A DNA stretch of 64,000 nt from Pseudomonas frederiksbergensis (GCF_003732705.1 NZ_MOBR01000043.1:1-64000); one strand, 5' to 3'. Positions 22,373 through 31,679 are shown, counted from the first letter of the stretch. Notes: generated by a model from the letters alone, not told the origin. Program-made: numbers and translations.

Positions 22373-23020
22373 TTACCGGTTTGAAATGGGCAGTGTTTTT
22401 AAACCGGTAGGGGTTTGGATATGCGCCAGTAAGTAGGGCGTTGAAGTCGCTGCCAATTCGTGAAGATGAACCGGGCCGGAAAAGTTGATCGCGGTAAGAA
22501 GTGCCATAATTCTTTCGGGATTGGGATCGAATATATCCAGCGCCACCAGCTCACAGCCTTGATCCAGCATTGCACTTGCTGGATGTGGCGTTTGCTCCCA
22601 TTGAATCAGCGTCGGCGCTGAGCCCTTCAGCGGCAGGCTGCCGTCGGCGGGGATGGTGATTTGCCAGGACAAGGCGCCTCGGGTCATGGGTTCGGGATTG
22701 CCAACAATGGCGCGGCAGGCATCGGTGATGGCATGGATATCGTCGGTGCGGGCGACCCAGGTTGCCAAGCGTGGTGGCGCATCAAAAGCCAGGTCATCCA
22801 TTGCAAACCAGCGTGGCCGGTCGGGGCGTTTGGCGGCGGGGTCTATGGCGATCACTTCCAGGTAAGTGTCGGGGCCCAAGCGCAGTAGCCGGTTGTGGGT
22901 GCCCATGCGCGGGTGAACGCCGCCGGGTTGCAGGTCGATGCCGAGGGCGCGGGTGACGAAGGCGCAGCCGGTGGCTAGGTCGGGGGCGACGATGGCGAGG
23001 TGGTCGAGGGTGCTTTTCAT
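22373..23020 (-). CDS. VOC/glyoxalase-like domain protein
   Basis: A 215-residue protein of the Glyoxalase_3/VOC superfamily. It opens with LDHLAIVAPDLATGCAFV and GIDLQPGGVHPRMGTHN (metal His candidates in HLAI and VHPRMGTHN), then RLLRLGPDTYLEVIAIDP carrying the Glu ligand. Two VOC-like modules fit the length. Likely a cytosolic metal-dependent enzyme acting on a small hydrophobic substrate. Neighbours give no pathway hint. Confidence 0.82.
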   Translation of the reverse strand: MKSTLDHLAIVAPDLATGCAFVTRALGIDLQPGGVHPRMGTHNRLLRLGPDTYLEVIAIDPAAKRPDRPRWFAMDDLAFDAPPRLATWVARTDDIHAITDACRAIVGNPEPMTRGALSWQITIPADGSLPLKGSAPTLIQWEQTPHPASAMLDQGCELVALDIFDPNPERIMALLTAINFSGPVHLHELAATSTPYLLAHIQTPTGLKTLPISNR

Positions 23021-23088
23021 GTGCTCCGTGCCTTTGCGAGGTTCTGTTTGCCGGGTTCCCTTTCAGGTTTTATACACCCTCCAATAAT

Positions 23089-23315
23089 GTGGGAGCGAGC
23101 CTGCTCGCGAAGGCGGTAGATCAGTCAACTTCGATGTTGGATGTGCCGGCCTCTTCGCGGGCAAGCCACGCTCCCACAGGGGGTTGGGGGTGTTCACACG
23201 TATTTCGTCCACTGGAGATCCAGTGTGGGAGCGAGCCTGCTCGCGAAGGCGGTGGATCAGTCAACTTCGATGTTGGATGTGCCGGCCTCTTCGCGAGCAA
23301 GCCCGCTCCCACAGG
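23089..23315. repeat. Two REP doublets (REPINs)
   Basis: Two inverted pairs, 23089-23179 and 23224-23315. Each has outward arms TGTGGGAGCGAGCCTGCTCGCGAA and TTCGCG[G/A]GCAAGC..GCTCCCACA around a ~40-base spacer that is nearly identical in both (cagtcaacttcgatgttggatgtgcc). Typical P. fluorescens-group intergenic REPs mobilised by RAYT transposases encoded elsewhere. Confidence 0.92.
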
Positions 23316-23336
23316 GGAATTGAGGGGTTGGTGGAT

Positions 23337-24767
23337 TTATTGGTTGCCTGCCCAAACGCCGGGGCGGCGTTGATGCCAGGGGATCGCCATTTCCAATTGT
23401 CCTGCCAACCGCAACAACACCTCTTCCGCGCCGAAGCGTGCCGCAAATTGCAGGCCGATGGGCAGGCCGCGGGACATTCCCAGCGGCAACGAGATCGCCG
23501 GCGTGCCCGCGACGTTGAACACCGGGGTAAACGGTGAGTGTTCAAACACCCGTGCCGTCCATTGCAGGCCATCCATGTTTTCGGCGCCGAGGTTATAGGT
23601 GCCGAGGGCCTGAGGCATGCGCGGCAGGGTGGGGGTCAGCAGTACATCGAATTCGTCGAACCAACTCGTCACGCTACGGGCGATGAGGTTGCGTACTTCC
23701 AGCGCAGCGGCGAATTCCACGGCGCGGGCCTGTTGGCCGTAGGCGTAGCAGGCGAGGGTGGCGGGTTCGAGGGTGGTCCGGTCGATGGGGCGTGAGGTGG
23801 CGGCGGCGAGGCCGTCGATCCAGCGCACGAGGGTGGCACACCAGATGTGGGCGTTGGCTTCGACGAAGGCGTCCCACGAGGTGCCGAACGGGGCGTTGAC
23901 GGGTTCGACGCTGTGGCCGAGGGCTTCGAGTTCGCGGGCGACGGCGTGGGTGGCGTCGGCGATATCGGGGTCGAGCGGGGCGCCGTTCCACGGGGTGTCG
24001 AGCAGGCCGATGCGCAACCGTCCCGGGTCGCGGCCGACTTGCGCCAGAAAGCCTTCGGCCGGTGCGGCGGTGTGGTAAGGATCGCCGGGCGCGCCGCCCT
24101 GAACGATGTCCATCAATGCCGCGCTGTCGCGCACGGTTCGCGACAGGCCGAGTTGCGCGCCGAATCCGGCAAATACTTCGTCCAGGGCCGGGCCGTTGGA
24201 GGCGCGGCCGCGCGTCGGTTTGAGGCCGACCAAACCATTGAAGGCTGCCGGTACACGGATCGAACCTGCGGCATCGGTGGCATGGGCAATCGGCACGATG
24301 CCAGCGGCGACGGCGGCACCCGAACCGCCGCTCGATCCGCCGGCTGATAGTCGGGTGTCCCACGGGTTGCGAGTCGGGCCTTGCAGGGCGGATTCGGTTT
24401 CGGTGCTGAAGGCCATTTCCGGTGTGGTGGTGCGGCCCAGCGTGGCGAGGCCGGCGGCGTTGAAGCGTTGCATCAGGTACGAGTCGGATTCTGCGACCAA
24501 TCCTTGGGCCAGGCGACTGCCCAACTCCACGCGCCGGCTCGCCGAAGTGATCGCCAAATCCTTGATCAGAAACGGCACGCCAGCCAATGGGCCCGAGCCT
24601 TCGGTGACGGTGGGTGACCAGGTTTCGATGACGGCGTTGATCTGCGGGTTGACCCGGTGCACGGCGGCCATCGCCAGTTCGGCCAGTTCTGCTGCGGTGA
24701 CTTCGCCAGCCGCCACCAATTGGGCGAGGCCAATGCCGTCGTAGGCTGCGTATTCGTTGAGGTTCAT
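23337..24767 (-). CDS. Amidase (amidase-signature family)
   Basis: A 476-residue amidase-signature hydrolase. The Ser-cisSer-Lys triad is visible: FLIKDLA (Lys), GGSSGGSGAAVAAG (cis-Ser) and DAAGSIRVPAAFNG (nucleophile Ser). Such enzymes hydrolyse aliphatic or aryl amides to the acid and ammonia. The ATG at 24767 has GGGAG seven bases upstream and starts at the family N-terminus (NEYAAYDGIGLAQLV), preferred over an upstream in-frame ATG. Divergent from a LysR gene that may regulate it. Substrate not predictable; 6-aminohexanoate cyclic dimer hydrolase-like enzymes share this architecture. Confidence 0.9.
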   Translation of the reverse strand: MNLNEYAAYDGIGLAQLVAAGEVTAAELAELAMAAVHRVNPQINAVIETWSPTVTEGSGPLAGVPFLIKDLAITSASRRVELGSRLAQGLVAESDSYLMQRFNAAGLATLGRTTTPEMAFSTETESALQGPTRNPWDTRLSAGGSSGGSGAAVAAGIVPIAHATDAAGSIRVPAAFNGLVGLKPTRGRASNGPALDEVFAGFGAQLGLSRTVRDSAALMDIVQGGAPGDPYHTAAPAEGFLAQVGRDPGRLRIGLLDTPWNGAPLDPDIADATHAVARELEALGHSVEPVNAPFGTSWDAFVEANAHIWCATLVRWIDGLAAATSRPIDRTTLEPATLACYAYGQQARAVEFAAALEVRNLIARSVTSWFDEFDVLLTPTLPRMPQALGTYNLGAENMDGLQWTARVFEHSPFTPVFNVAGTPAISLPLGMSRGLPIGLQFAARFGAEEVLLRLAGQLEMAIPWHQRRPGVWAGNQ

Positions 24768-24891
24768 GAGCAATCTCCCGTTGAGAGAGTCGATCATAGG
24801 TAAAGCGCTGATAGCTGATTAGCCCATAAAAGCGGTTTGGAATGTGCCGATGGTGGCACAATCCAGCGATTCCACCATCACAGGCATTTCC

Positions 24892-25815
24892 ATGATTCGG
24901 GACTTGAATGACACGCTAGTGTTCGTGCGGGTGGTGCGCCTGGGCAGCTTTACCGCGGCGGCCCAGGCGTTGCAGATTCCCAAGACCACCGTCAGTCGCC
25001 GCGTGCGCGAACTGGAGCAGGCCATCGGCGTGCAACTGCTGCGTCGCACCACCCGCCAGTCGAGCCTGACCGAGGCCGGGGCGGTTTATTACGAGCAATG
25101 CAAGGACATCGCCGCGACCCTTGAGCACGCCGAACTGGCGGTGCATCAGTTGCGCGATGGCCCGCGCGGTTGGTTGCGGGTGACGGTGCCGTACTCGATC
25201 GGGGTCAGTTGGTTTGCGCCGCTGGTGGCGGGTTTTCGACAGGCGTATCCGGAGATCAAGCTTGAGATATTGGCGTCCCATGTGCCGCTGGATCTGGTCG
25301 GGGAGGAAATCGACGTGGCGTTGCGCCTCGGCGCGTTGCCGGATTCGAGTCTGGTGGCTCGGCGGCTGGCCAGTTACGCCACGGGCATTTACGCCGCACC
25401 CGAGTACATCGAACGCCATGGCGCGCCGGTCACGCCTGACGCGTTGATTGAGCATCGCACGCTGGTGCTGAATCAGGCCCGGCGCGATGTCGGTTACGTC
25501 TGGCCGCTGCGCAAGGCGGGCGCCAAGTTGCGCAATTATCGGGTTGAGCCAACCATCATCGCCAACGACCCGGCGTTGTTAAAGGATGCATTGCTTGCCG
25601 GCGAAGGGCTGAGTCTTGGGATGGACCGGAGCATGCAGATTGACGTTGAAGCAGGGCGGTTGTGTCGGGTGTTACCGCAGTGGATCGGCCCGCCGCAGGA
25701 TCTGAATGCAGTCACGGCGCGGGAGCATTTGCCATCGCCGAAGGTGACGGCGTTTATCAAGTATTTGAAGGAGCGAATGTCCGGGTCGGAAATTTCCCAC
25801 GACTGGACAGAGTGA
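24892..25815 (+). CDS. LysR-type transcriptional regulator
   Basis: A 307-residue regulator with the HTH near the N-terminus (GSFTAAAQALQIPKTTVSRR) and a periplasmic-binding-like effector domain of the DmlR/PecT-like group (PYSIGVSWFAPLVAGFRQAY, GEEIDVALRLGALPDSSLV). Start ATG 24892 matches the usual beginning of this subgroup (MIRDLNDTLVFVRVV). Divergent from the amidase gene, 124 bases away, and so a candidate regulator of it. Confidence 0.88.
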   Translation: MIRDLNDTLVFVRVVRLGSFTAAAQALQIPKTTVSRRVRELEQAIGVQLLRRTTRQSSLTEAGAVYYEQCKDIAATLEHAELAVHQLRDGPRGWLRVTVPYSIGVSWFAPLVAGFRQAYPEIKLEILASHVPLDLVGEEIDVALRLGALPDSSLVARRLASYATGIYAAPEYIERHGAPVTPDALIEHRTLVLNQARRDVGYVWPLRKAGAKLRNYRVEPTIIANDPALLKDALLAGEGLSLGMDRSMQIDVEAGRLCRVLPQWIGPPQDLNAVTAREHLPSPKVTAFIKYLKERMSGSEISHDWTE

Positions 25816-25871
25816 TAGCGAATTAGTAGCCTCGAAACGTTTTCACCATTGACCAGGGAGGTCTATTGCAC

Positions 25872-26609
25872 ATGGCGACTCGAGGTAGAGAGCTGTACCG
25901 ACATTTTGATTCGGCCAAAAACCTGCTTTACGTCGGCATCTCGCTGAGCACCGTCGCCCGGCTGTCGCAGCACCGACGGTCATCCCGATGGGCCGACGAC
26001 ATCGCTTCGATCGAGATAGAACGGTTTCCCAATCTTGCACTGGCTGCTGAAGCGGAAAAACACGCAATCATTGTCGAAAACCCGAAGTGGAATCGGGTGC
26101 ACAAGCCCTTCCAGGCGCCCAAGGGCTTGGTGAAAAAAAGCCGCCGGAATGCCTGGAAATCCAAGTCTCTGAACTACCCGTTCGATGTGTCCAACGTGGC
26201 GCGTTGCCTGCGGGAAACCACCGCGCTGATCGCCCGCACGGTTGCACTTGCTCACCATATTCGACTGAGTGGCGGCGCCGCGACGGATACGTTCGTCAGT
26301 CTGGTGCTGACGATGCAAGACTCGGTGTCGGCCGACGAGTTGCGCATGCATGAACTCTTTAACGCTCAATCGCCAGAAACCGCGCCGAGGCGGCGATTCA
26401 GGTTGATCACACAAGCCACATGCCATGCGCCCGGCACGGTGGTTGATCAGTGCGAATTCACCCTGATTACGCCAAACTGGCTTGCCAGGCTCTGTGAAGA
26501 GAGCCTGGGGCGGCGCGACGATTATGATCTGGCGTTTGAGCGCGACATCCAGCCGGCGATTGCCGAATTTACCCGCCTGTTTGAATCGCTGGTGATTGAA
26601 ACCGATTGA
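25872..26609 (+). CDS. GIY-YIG domain protein
   Basis: About 245 residues. Residues 6-80 carry a GIY-YIG nuclease-like fold: ELYRHFDSAKNLLYVGIS, then the Arg of STVARLSQHRRSSRW, and EAEKHAIIVENPKWNRVHK containing the catalytic Glu and terminal Asn. The rest (100-245) is unrelated to known domains that I recognise and lacks membrane segments. Start is either TTG 25866 or ATG 25872; AGGGAGG at 25855-25861 favours either. Stand-alone GIY-YIG proteins of this type are common in proteobacteria; role unknown, possibly DNA processing. Confidence 0.8.
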   Translation: MATRGRELYRHFDSAKNLLYVGISLSTVARLSQHRRSSRWADDIASIEIERFPNLALAAEAEKHAIIVENPKWNRVHKPFQAPKGLVKKSRRNAWKSKSLNYPFDVSNVARCLRETTALIARTVALAHHIRLSGGAATDTFVSLVLTMQDSVSADELRMHELFNAQSPETAPRRRFRLITQATCHAPGTVVDQCEFTLITPNWLARLCEESLGRRDDYDLAFERDIQPAIAEFTRLFESLVIETD

Positions 26610-26748
26610 GTGCGGCGTTATTAAACGTCGGGTTTGTTTCGTTCGGGCCAGCGCCAGTGGAATAAACGGCGGTTCTTTGCTTTAGTCCACCCATCGCTGG
26701 CCAACACGCCCGATACCCCAACCATAGATAGCCTGACCGGAGAATCTC

Positions 26749-27312
26749 ATGCGCTTTCGGTTCCTGCAGTGCGCCGCCATTGCTGGCGTCATGGTCTTCG
26801 CCTCCGGCGTTCAAGCTGTCGAATACCACCAGGTCAACGCCGCCGCCAGCCAGATCAGCTTCACCTACAGCCAATTTGGCTCGCGGGTGTACGGCACGTT
26901 TGGCCAGTTCGAAGGCACGCTGGATTTCGACACGCAAAAACCCTCAGCGGCCCACGCCGCGCTGAACATCCAGCTCGCCAGCATCGACGCCGGCAGCAGC
27001 GATGCCAACACGGAACTGCAAAAACCGGCGTGGTTCGACACCGAGCACTTCCCGCTGGGCATCTTCAAATCCACCAGCGTCAAAGCCTTCGGTGACAACC
27101 GTTACCTGTTCACCGGCAACCTCACCTTGAAAACCGTCACCCACCCGGTGCAGGTTCAAGTCGAGTTGAAACCGGAAAACGGCATCGGCGTGTTTGTCGG
27201 CGAATTCGCGCTGAACCGTGATGACTTCAAAATCGGCGAGGGCGAATGGGCGGACGGTGTGGTGTCCAAAGACATCAACATCCGCTTTCGCATCGTCGCG
27301 CCGGAGCAATAA
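26749..27312 (+). CDS. YceI family periplasmic lipid-binding protein
   Basis: A 187-residue exported protein: signal peptide with cleavage after GVQA, then the lipocalin-like YceI barrel (VNAAASQISFTYSQFG, YGTFGQFEGTLDFD, DNRYLFTGNLTLKTVTHPV, VGEFALNRDDFKIGEGEW). YceI proteins bind polyisoprenoid or amide lipids in the periplasm and often respond to alkaline or osmotic stress. Length is standard. Downstream is the large REP array. Confidence 0.9.
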   Translation: MRFRFLQCAAIAGVMVFASGVQAVEYHQVNAAASQISFTYSQFGSRVYGTFGQFEGTLDFDTQKPSAAHAALNIQLASIDAGSSDANTELQKPAWFDTEHFPLGIFKSTSVKAFGDNRYLFTGNLTLKTVTHPVQVQVELKPENGIGVFVGEFALNRDDFKIGEGEWADGVVSKDINIRFRIVAPEQ

Positions 27313-27368
27313 CCGCCCCCGCACCGGACCTCCACTGAATGCGGCGTGTGTGAACACCCCCAATCCCC

Positions 27369-28273
27369 TGTGGGAGCGAGCTTGCTCGCGAAGAGGCCGG
27401 TACATCCAGAATCGAAGTTGACTGTCCCACCGCATTCGCGAGCAAGCCCGCTCCCACACTGGATCTCTGGCTGACGCAGCATTTATGGTCAACCCCAATC
27501 CCCTGTAGGAGCGAGGCTTGCCCGCGAAGAGGCCAGCCCATCCAACATCGAAGTTGACTGTCCCACCGCCTTCGCGAGCAGGCTCGCTCCCACATTGGAT
27601 CTCCAGTGGACGCAGTATTTTTGAACACTCCAATCCCTTGTAGGAGCGAGGCTTGCCCGCGAAGAGGCCGGCACATTCAGAGTTGATGTTGACTGCCCCA
27701 CCGCATTCGCGAGCAAGCCCGCTCCCACACTGGATCTCTGGCTGACGCAGCATTTATGGTCAACCCCAATCCCCTGTAGGAGCGAGGCTTGCCCGCGAAG
27801 AGGCCAGCCCATCCAACATCGAAATTGACTGTCCCACCGCATTCGCGAGCAAGCTCGCTCCCACACTGGATCTCTGGCTGACGCAGCATTTATGGTCAAC
27901 CCCAATCCCCTGTAGGAGCGAGGCTTGCCCGCGAAGAGGCCAGCCCATCCAACATCGAAATTGACTGACCCACCGCATTCGCGAGCAGGCTCGCTCCCAC
28001 ATTGGATCTCCAGTGGACGCAGTATTTTTGAACACTCCAATCCCTTGTAGGAGCAAGGCTTGCCCGCGAAGAGGCCAGCCCATCCAACATCGAAGTTGAC
28101 TGACCCACCGCATTCGCGAGCAGGCTCGCTCCCACACTGGATCTCTGGCTGACGCAGCATTTATGGTCAACCCCAATCCCCTGTAGGAGCAAGGCTTGCC
28201 CGCGAAGAGGCCAGCCCATCCAACATCGAAGTTGACTGACCCACCGCATTCGCGAGCAAGCCCGCTCCCACAA
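27369..28273. repeat. Tandem array of seven REP doublet units
   Basis: Units start at 27369, 27504, 27639, 27775, 27911, 28046 and 28182, a constant period of 135-136 bp. Each has a TGTAGGAGC(G/A)AGGCTTGCCCGCGAAGAGGCC arm, a spacer (catccaacatcgaa[g/a]ttgactg), a second arm and a linker. Linkers occur in two forms: ctggctgacgcagcatttatggtcaacccc (after units 1, 3, 4 and 6) and ccagtggacgcagtatttttgaacactcc (after units 2 and 5). The array is a tandem amplification of REPINs. Confidence 0.93.
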
Positions 28274-28420
28274 TGGATCGCCGCTGAACGCCGAATATGT
28301 GGTTAACCCCTATTCGTGGCAGCGATATATCAAGGTGCCACTACGCTATCCCCCCCAGCTGCTAAGCTACGCCGGTGCAACACCCGAGTTGAACGCGACA
28401 ATCTGCAAGGAGGCAGACTG

Positions 28421-29224
28421 ATGGTGATCAAACGCATTGCCGATACGAGTGCGCATGCTGTTCCCGAGTTGTTCGTTCGCGAAGAAGTGGAGCGCGTGCT
28501 GGCGCTGCTCCTGGCCAGTCCATTGTTCGCCAAGTCTCGGCGGATGGGCGGCCTGCTGATTTTTCTGGTCGAACATGACCTTCAGTTCTCGAATACACCG
28601 CTCACCGAGCATGCCATTGGTATCGCGGTGTTTCGCCGTGATCCGGCCGTCTATTGCACAGGCGACGATCCGGTGGTGCGAGTGCAGGTTGGTCGGTTGC
28701 GGCGCAAGCTCGCCAGTTACTACGCCACCCTGGGCCAGCACGACCCGGTGCGCTTGAGTGTGCCGGCCGGCAGTTATCGGCTGGCGTATGAGCGGCTCCG
28801 GCCCAGGTTGGCCGGCACCCTGCATCCGGTTTTGCAACTCCAGCCGTTTACCTGCATCACCCACGATGGCGACGACTTTACCCGCGGCTTGTGCGAAGAG
28901 TTGAGCTGCAAGCTGTTCGAATCATTCGAACAGACTCAGACCCGTGCCAGCCATATGTTGATGAATGTGCCACGCAGCAGCGTAAAAACGCCGTTACCGG
29001 GACGGGCAGGGCGCGGCAGTTATTCGCTGGAGGGCAGCGTACGGGTGGAACCGGCCCGAGTCCGGGCTTCGGTGCGTTTGATCGATGTCGCTCAGGGGCG
29101 GATTCGCTGGTCGGAGCAGTTTGATCGCAATCGACCCTACGGCATCGCGACTCAGGAGGACCTGGCGGAGTCTATCTGCCGGTCGCTGACGGGCTATTTT
29201 GCCCGGGGCAGTGACGATGGCTGA
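28421..29224 (+). CDS. Regulator-like protein with TolB/FlgO-like C-terminal domain
   Basis: A 267-residue cytosolic protein. The N-terminal half (residues 20-125) contains RRMGGLLIFLVEHDL and DDPVVRVQVGRLRRKLASYY, a module seen in front of CadC/adenylate-cyclase-like regulators; the basic GRLRRKL helix suggests nucleic-acid or protein contact. The C-terminal half (about 140-260; GDDFTRGLCEELSCKL, LEGSVRVE, VRLIDVAQGRIRWSEQFDR) resembles the FlgO/TolB N-terminal domain. AAGGAGG lies seven bases before the ATG at 28421. It converges with the next gene, 38 bases apart. Likely regulatory; exact function unknown. Confidence 0.65.
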   Translation: MVIKRIADTSAHAVPELFVREEVERVLALLLASPLFAKSRRMGGLLIFLVEHDLQFSNTPLTEHAIGIAVFRRDPAVYCTGDDPVVRVQVGRLRRKLASYYATLGQHDPVRLSVPAGSYRLAYERLRPRLAGTLHPVLQLQPFTCITHDGDDFTRGLCEELSCKLFESFEQTQTRASHMLMNVPRSSVKTPLPGRAGRGSYSLEGSVRVEPARVRASVRLIDVAQGRIRWSEQFDRNRPYGIATQEDLAESICRSLTGYFARGSDDG

Positions 29225-29262
29225 GAGCAGGGGCAACCGCGAGGCTGCCCCTGATGTTTCAG

Positions 29263-30000
29263 TTACACGGTTTTCCAGACGCCGCCGACGTAGAGGCGTG
29301 CTGCGCTGTTGACGTTGGTCAGATCAACTTCGATGGCATTGGAGCGCGAGGTGCTGAACATGGTGCTGGTCTGCACATTCTGCTCGAACCACACAAGAAT
29401 GGTCTCAACGGGCTTCAGCGTAACCTGACCGGTGACCACTTGATTCGTGGCCACGTAGATCGGGGTGCTGACCTGGGCGCCATCGAGTCCGGTGGACAGT
29501 TGGTTGATGCCAGGGTGGATCGCACCGTAGTTGTTCACCAGGGTGATGTCGGTGTCAGCGCCGCCGGATACCGCCGCACCCAGCAGGCCGCTGCTGTCGA
29601 GTGTCGATTGTTGGCCCAGGCCGATGTTGACCGTGTTGGTCGAGGCTCTGACCTGCACGTTGGCCTGGAACTGGTTGGTGCCGAACAACTGATACTGAGG
29701 CGTCCAGCTGAAATCATTGAAACTCAGGTATTGGACGTAGGACTGCCAGACCACGTTATAGGCTTCCGTACCGACCTTTTTTGCAAAGCACAATTTGTAG
29801 CCATTCTGCTTGAGCGTGGTGAGGTCGGCGGAATCGATCTGGATCGACACCGTTTTTTGCGTGGCGGCCAGGGTCGACGTCAGCACTTTGCTGTAGTCGG
29901 TGATTTTCAGGGCCGTTGGTGCGGCGAGGAGCGACTTGACCGCCGCTTGAACGTCGTCGTGCAATGCTTGTTGGTTACTTGCAGCGCTTGACTTACTCAT
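29263..30000 (-). CDS. Hypothetical beta-rich protein
   Basis: A 245-residue protein with no signal peptide or membrane helix. A helical N-terminus (about 1-60) is followed by a long beta-rich region with many Ser, Thr, Asn and Gln residues (QFQANVQVRASTNTVNIGLG, AAVSGGADTDITLVNNYGA) and a C-terminal ARLYVGGVWKTV. The profile is reminiscent of lectin or pore-forming-toxin-like proteins but I do not recognise a family. AGGGA precedes the ATG at 30000 by five bases; upstream in-frame codons lack a site. Possibly a secreted or released protein; unproven. Confidence 0.6.
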   Translation of the reverse strand: MSKSSAASNQQALHDDVQAAVKSLLAAPTALKITDYSKVLTSTLAATQKTVSIQIDSADLTTLKQNGYKLCFAKKVGTEAYNVVWQSYVQYLSFNDFSWTPQYQLFGTNQFQANVQVRASTNTVNIGLGQQSTLDSSGLLGAAVSGGADTDITLVNNYGAIHPGINQLSTGLDGAQVSTPIYVATNQVVTGQVTLKPVETILVWFEQNVQTSTMFSTSRSNAIEVDLTNVNSAARLYVGGVWKTV

Positions 30001-30378
30001 GGTGTCCCTCTGTTCTGTCTTGGTTGTGTTTAGGCAATCAATGGGCAGCGGGCGTCGAATCCGACCAACGATCAGGCAGCACCCGTGACAGGTCTTCCAT
30101 GCCTCCACTGGCGGGAGGCGGGCGGTGCCGATGATGTGTCACAACCCTGTAAGCACATTGACGGCCTCACTCTAGGCGCGAGGGGCGGAGCGGCGAAGTA
30201 TCTTGGCGTTACATTCGTGGCGGGGGTGAGGCGATATCGGTCAGTCAGGTAACAGGTTGCGTAACGGGGTTGTATCAAAAGGGTCGCTAGCCGCCAAACC
30301 CCTGTGGGAGCAGGCGCGTTATGATAGGCGCGCTCGTCACTCGCTCTTCGCAACCGTTTCCCGGAGTCAGCCCCTGCA
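30001..30378. other. Gene-free region between divergent genes
   Basis: Contains a single REP arm remnant (cccctgtgggagcaggcg at about 30299-30316) and short inverted sequence aggcgcg.. further on. No gene, tRNA or clear operator found. It should hold promoters for both flanking genes. Confidence 0.5.
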
Positions 30379-31101
30379 ATGCCCCAGATCAGCCATTACA
30401 AAACACCGTGCCCCGAGCACATCACCAGCCAGATCCTACAACTGGTGGTCGATAACCTGACCGACATCAGCGCCGTGGCCCTGCCGCCGAGCAACCTGCT
30501 GTACAACGTGTACCAATACGCGATTGGCTACGAGGTTCACCTCTACCTGGAAGCGTTGAACGGGGCGAAGGGGATCACGGTTGAGTTGATCGTGGCGACG
30601 GACGTGGATGATCCGGAAAAGGTGATCGGTTTTGTGCTGTACCTGCCGGTCAAGGACGATCCCGAAGCGTGCGGCGTGGCGTATATGGCCGTCGATGCCA
30701 GCCATCGAGGCCAGGGTGTCGCCCGGACGATGCTGCGGGAAATGGTCGGTCGCTATCCACACGCCGAACTGACGTGCAGCGTTGGCAAAGTCCCGTATTT
30801 CGAGGCGATGGGCTTTCAGGTGCTGGGCGTACGCGGGACTCAAGTGCTGATGAGCACCCGCGACCACGGCACGGACGGCTTGATGGCGGTGCTGGACACG
30901 GCACCGATCTACAGCTCGCTGGAAGTGCGGCAGATTCATACGTATCTGCTGCAAAAGAACGGCAAACGGGCGATGACCGATGCGGAAAAACAGCGGGATC
31001 GGCATCTGGATCAACTGACGCGCAAGGCCAACGAATTTGTGCGCGGGCGGTTGGGGGATGAAGCGGTGCCGGCCCCATCCCCAAGATTGCGCCTGGTCTA
31101 A
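30379..31101 (+). CDS. GNAT family N-acetyltransferase
   Basis: A 240-residue protein. The acetyl-CoA loop is AVDASHRGQGVARTMLREMV (R-x-x-G-x-G/A type) within residues 105-130, with the substrate strand VIGFVLYLPVKD before it and VPYFEAMGFQVLG after it. A C-terminal tail of ~70 residues (TYLLQKNGKRAMTDAEKQ and on) is basic and helical, an extension beyond the minimal fold. Substrate unknown. Standing alone between divergent and REP-flanked genes. Confidence 0.85.
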   Translation: MPQISHYKTPCPEHITSQILQLVVDNLTDISAVALPPSNLLYNVYQYAIGYEVHLYLEALNGAKGITVELIVATDVDDPEKVIGFVLYLPVKDDPEACGVAYMAVDASHRGQGVARTMLREMVGRYPHAELTCSVGKVPYFEAMGFQVLGVRGTQVLMSTRDHGTDGLMAVLDTAPIYSSLEVRQIHTYLLQKNGKRAMTDAEKQRDRHLDQLTRKANEFVRGRLGDEAVPAPSPRLRLV

Positions 31102-31127
31102 CCATTCCCGACCCAACACAAATCCCC

Positions 31128-31220
31128 TGTAGGAGCGAAGCTTGCTCGCGAAGGCGGCCTATTGGTCGACATCGATGTTGGATGTGCCGGCCCCTTCGCG
31201 AGCAAGCTTCGCTCCTACAG
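31128..31220. repeat. REP doublet
   Basis: TGTAGGAGCGAAGCTTGCTCGCGAA and TTCGCGAGCAAGCTTCGCTCCTACA arms around a ~40-base spacer. Lies between convergent genes and may act in transcription termination. Confidence 0.9.
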
Positions 31221-31238
31221 TTAAAAGCCTCTGAGCCG

Positions 31239-31679
31239 TTATGAAAGCTTCACATTCATGGTAATCCGCGCCGTGAACACTTTCTTGCCCTCGGCATCAT
31301 GAACATCCACCGGCACGATCTTGTCGCCTTCAGTCAGCCAGTCAACCGCTTCCCCGTTGGCGACCGCCGTCACATCCGTCTTGGCTTTGGCCAAATATTC
31401 CACCGTCATCCCTTTTGGAATCCAGCGCGCACCTGCGGGAATCGAAACGTCGGTCATCGTCCCGGCGGCCAGTTCCGCGGCATTGCACATGGCAATCGCG
31501 TGGACGGTGCCCAAGTGGTTGGTGATCTCCCGGGAAAAGGGCACTTGCACGCTCGCGTAGCCTGGACGCAGTTCCGAAACCAGCGGGTTAATGCTGCTGA
31601 AGTAGGGCGCCACCTTGCACGCCATTTTGCTGAATGCTTCGGGGCCGGCGCTGGTGAACATGCTGAGAAACTGGTTCAT
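31239..31679 (-). CDS. DUF4442 / hotdog-fold thioesterase-like protein
   Basis: A 146-residue hotdog-fold protein. EITNHLGTVHAIAMCNAAELAAG is the central helix region typical of PaaI/DUF4442 proteins, and RWIPKGMTVEYLAKAKTDV is the following strand pair. Related enzymes hydrolyse acyl-CoA thioesters. It is divergent from a TetR gene and separated by a palindrome-rich region that very likely holds the TetR operator, so expression is probably repressed until a lipid-like inducer binds. Confidence 0.8.
   Translation of the reverse strand: MNQFLSMFTSAGPEAFSKMACKVAPYFSSINPLVSELRPGYASVQVPFSREITNHLGTVHAIAMCNAAELAAGTMTDVSIPAGARWIPKGMTVEYLAKAKTDVTAVANGEAVDWLTEGDKIVPVDVHDAEGKKVFTARITMNVKLS

Noticed and set aside
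27369..28273. Tandem 135-bp repeats as CRISPR or as coding sequence
   Set aside because: Units contain REP palindromes, spacers are conserved rather than unique, and the open frames across them are only by-products of the repeat period.
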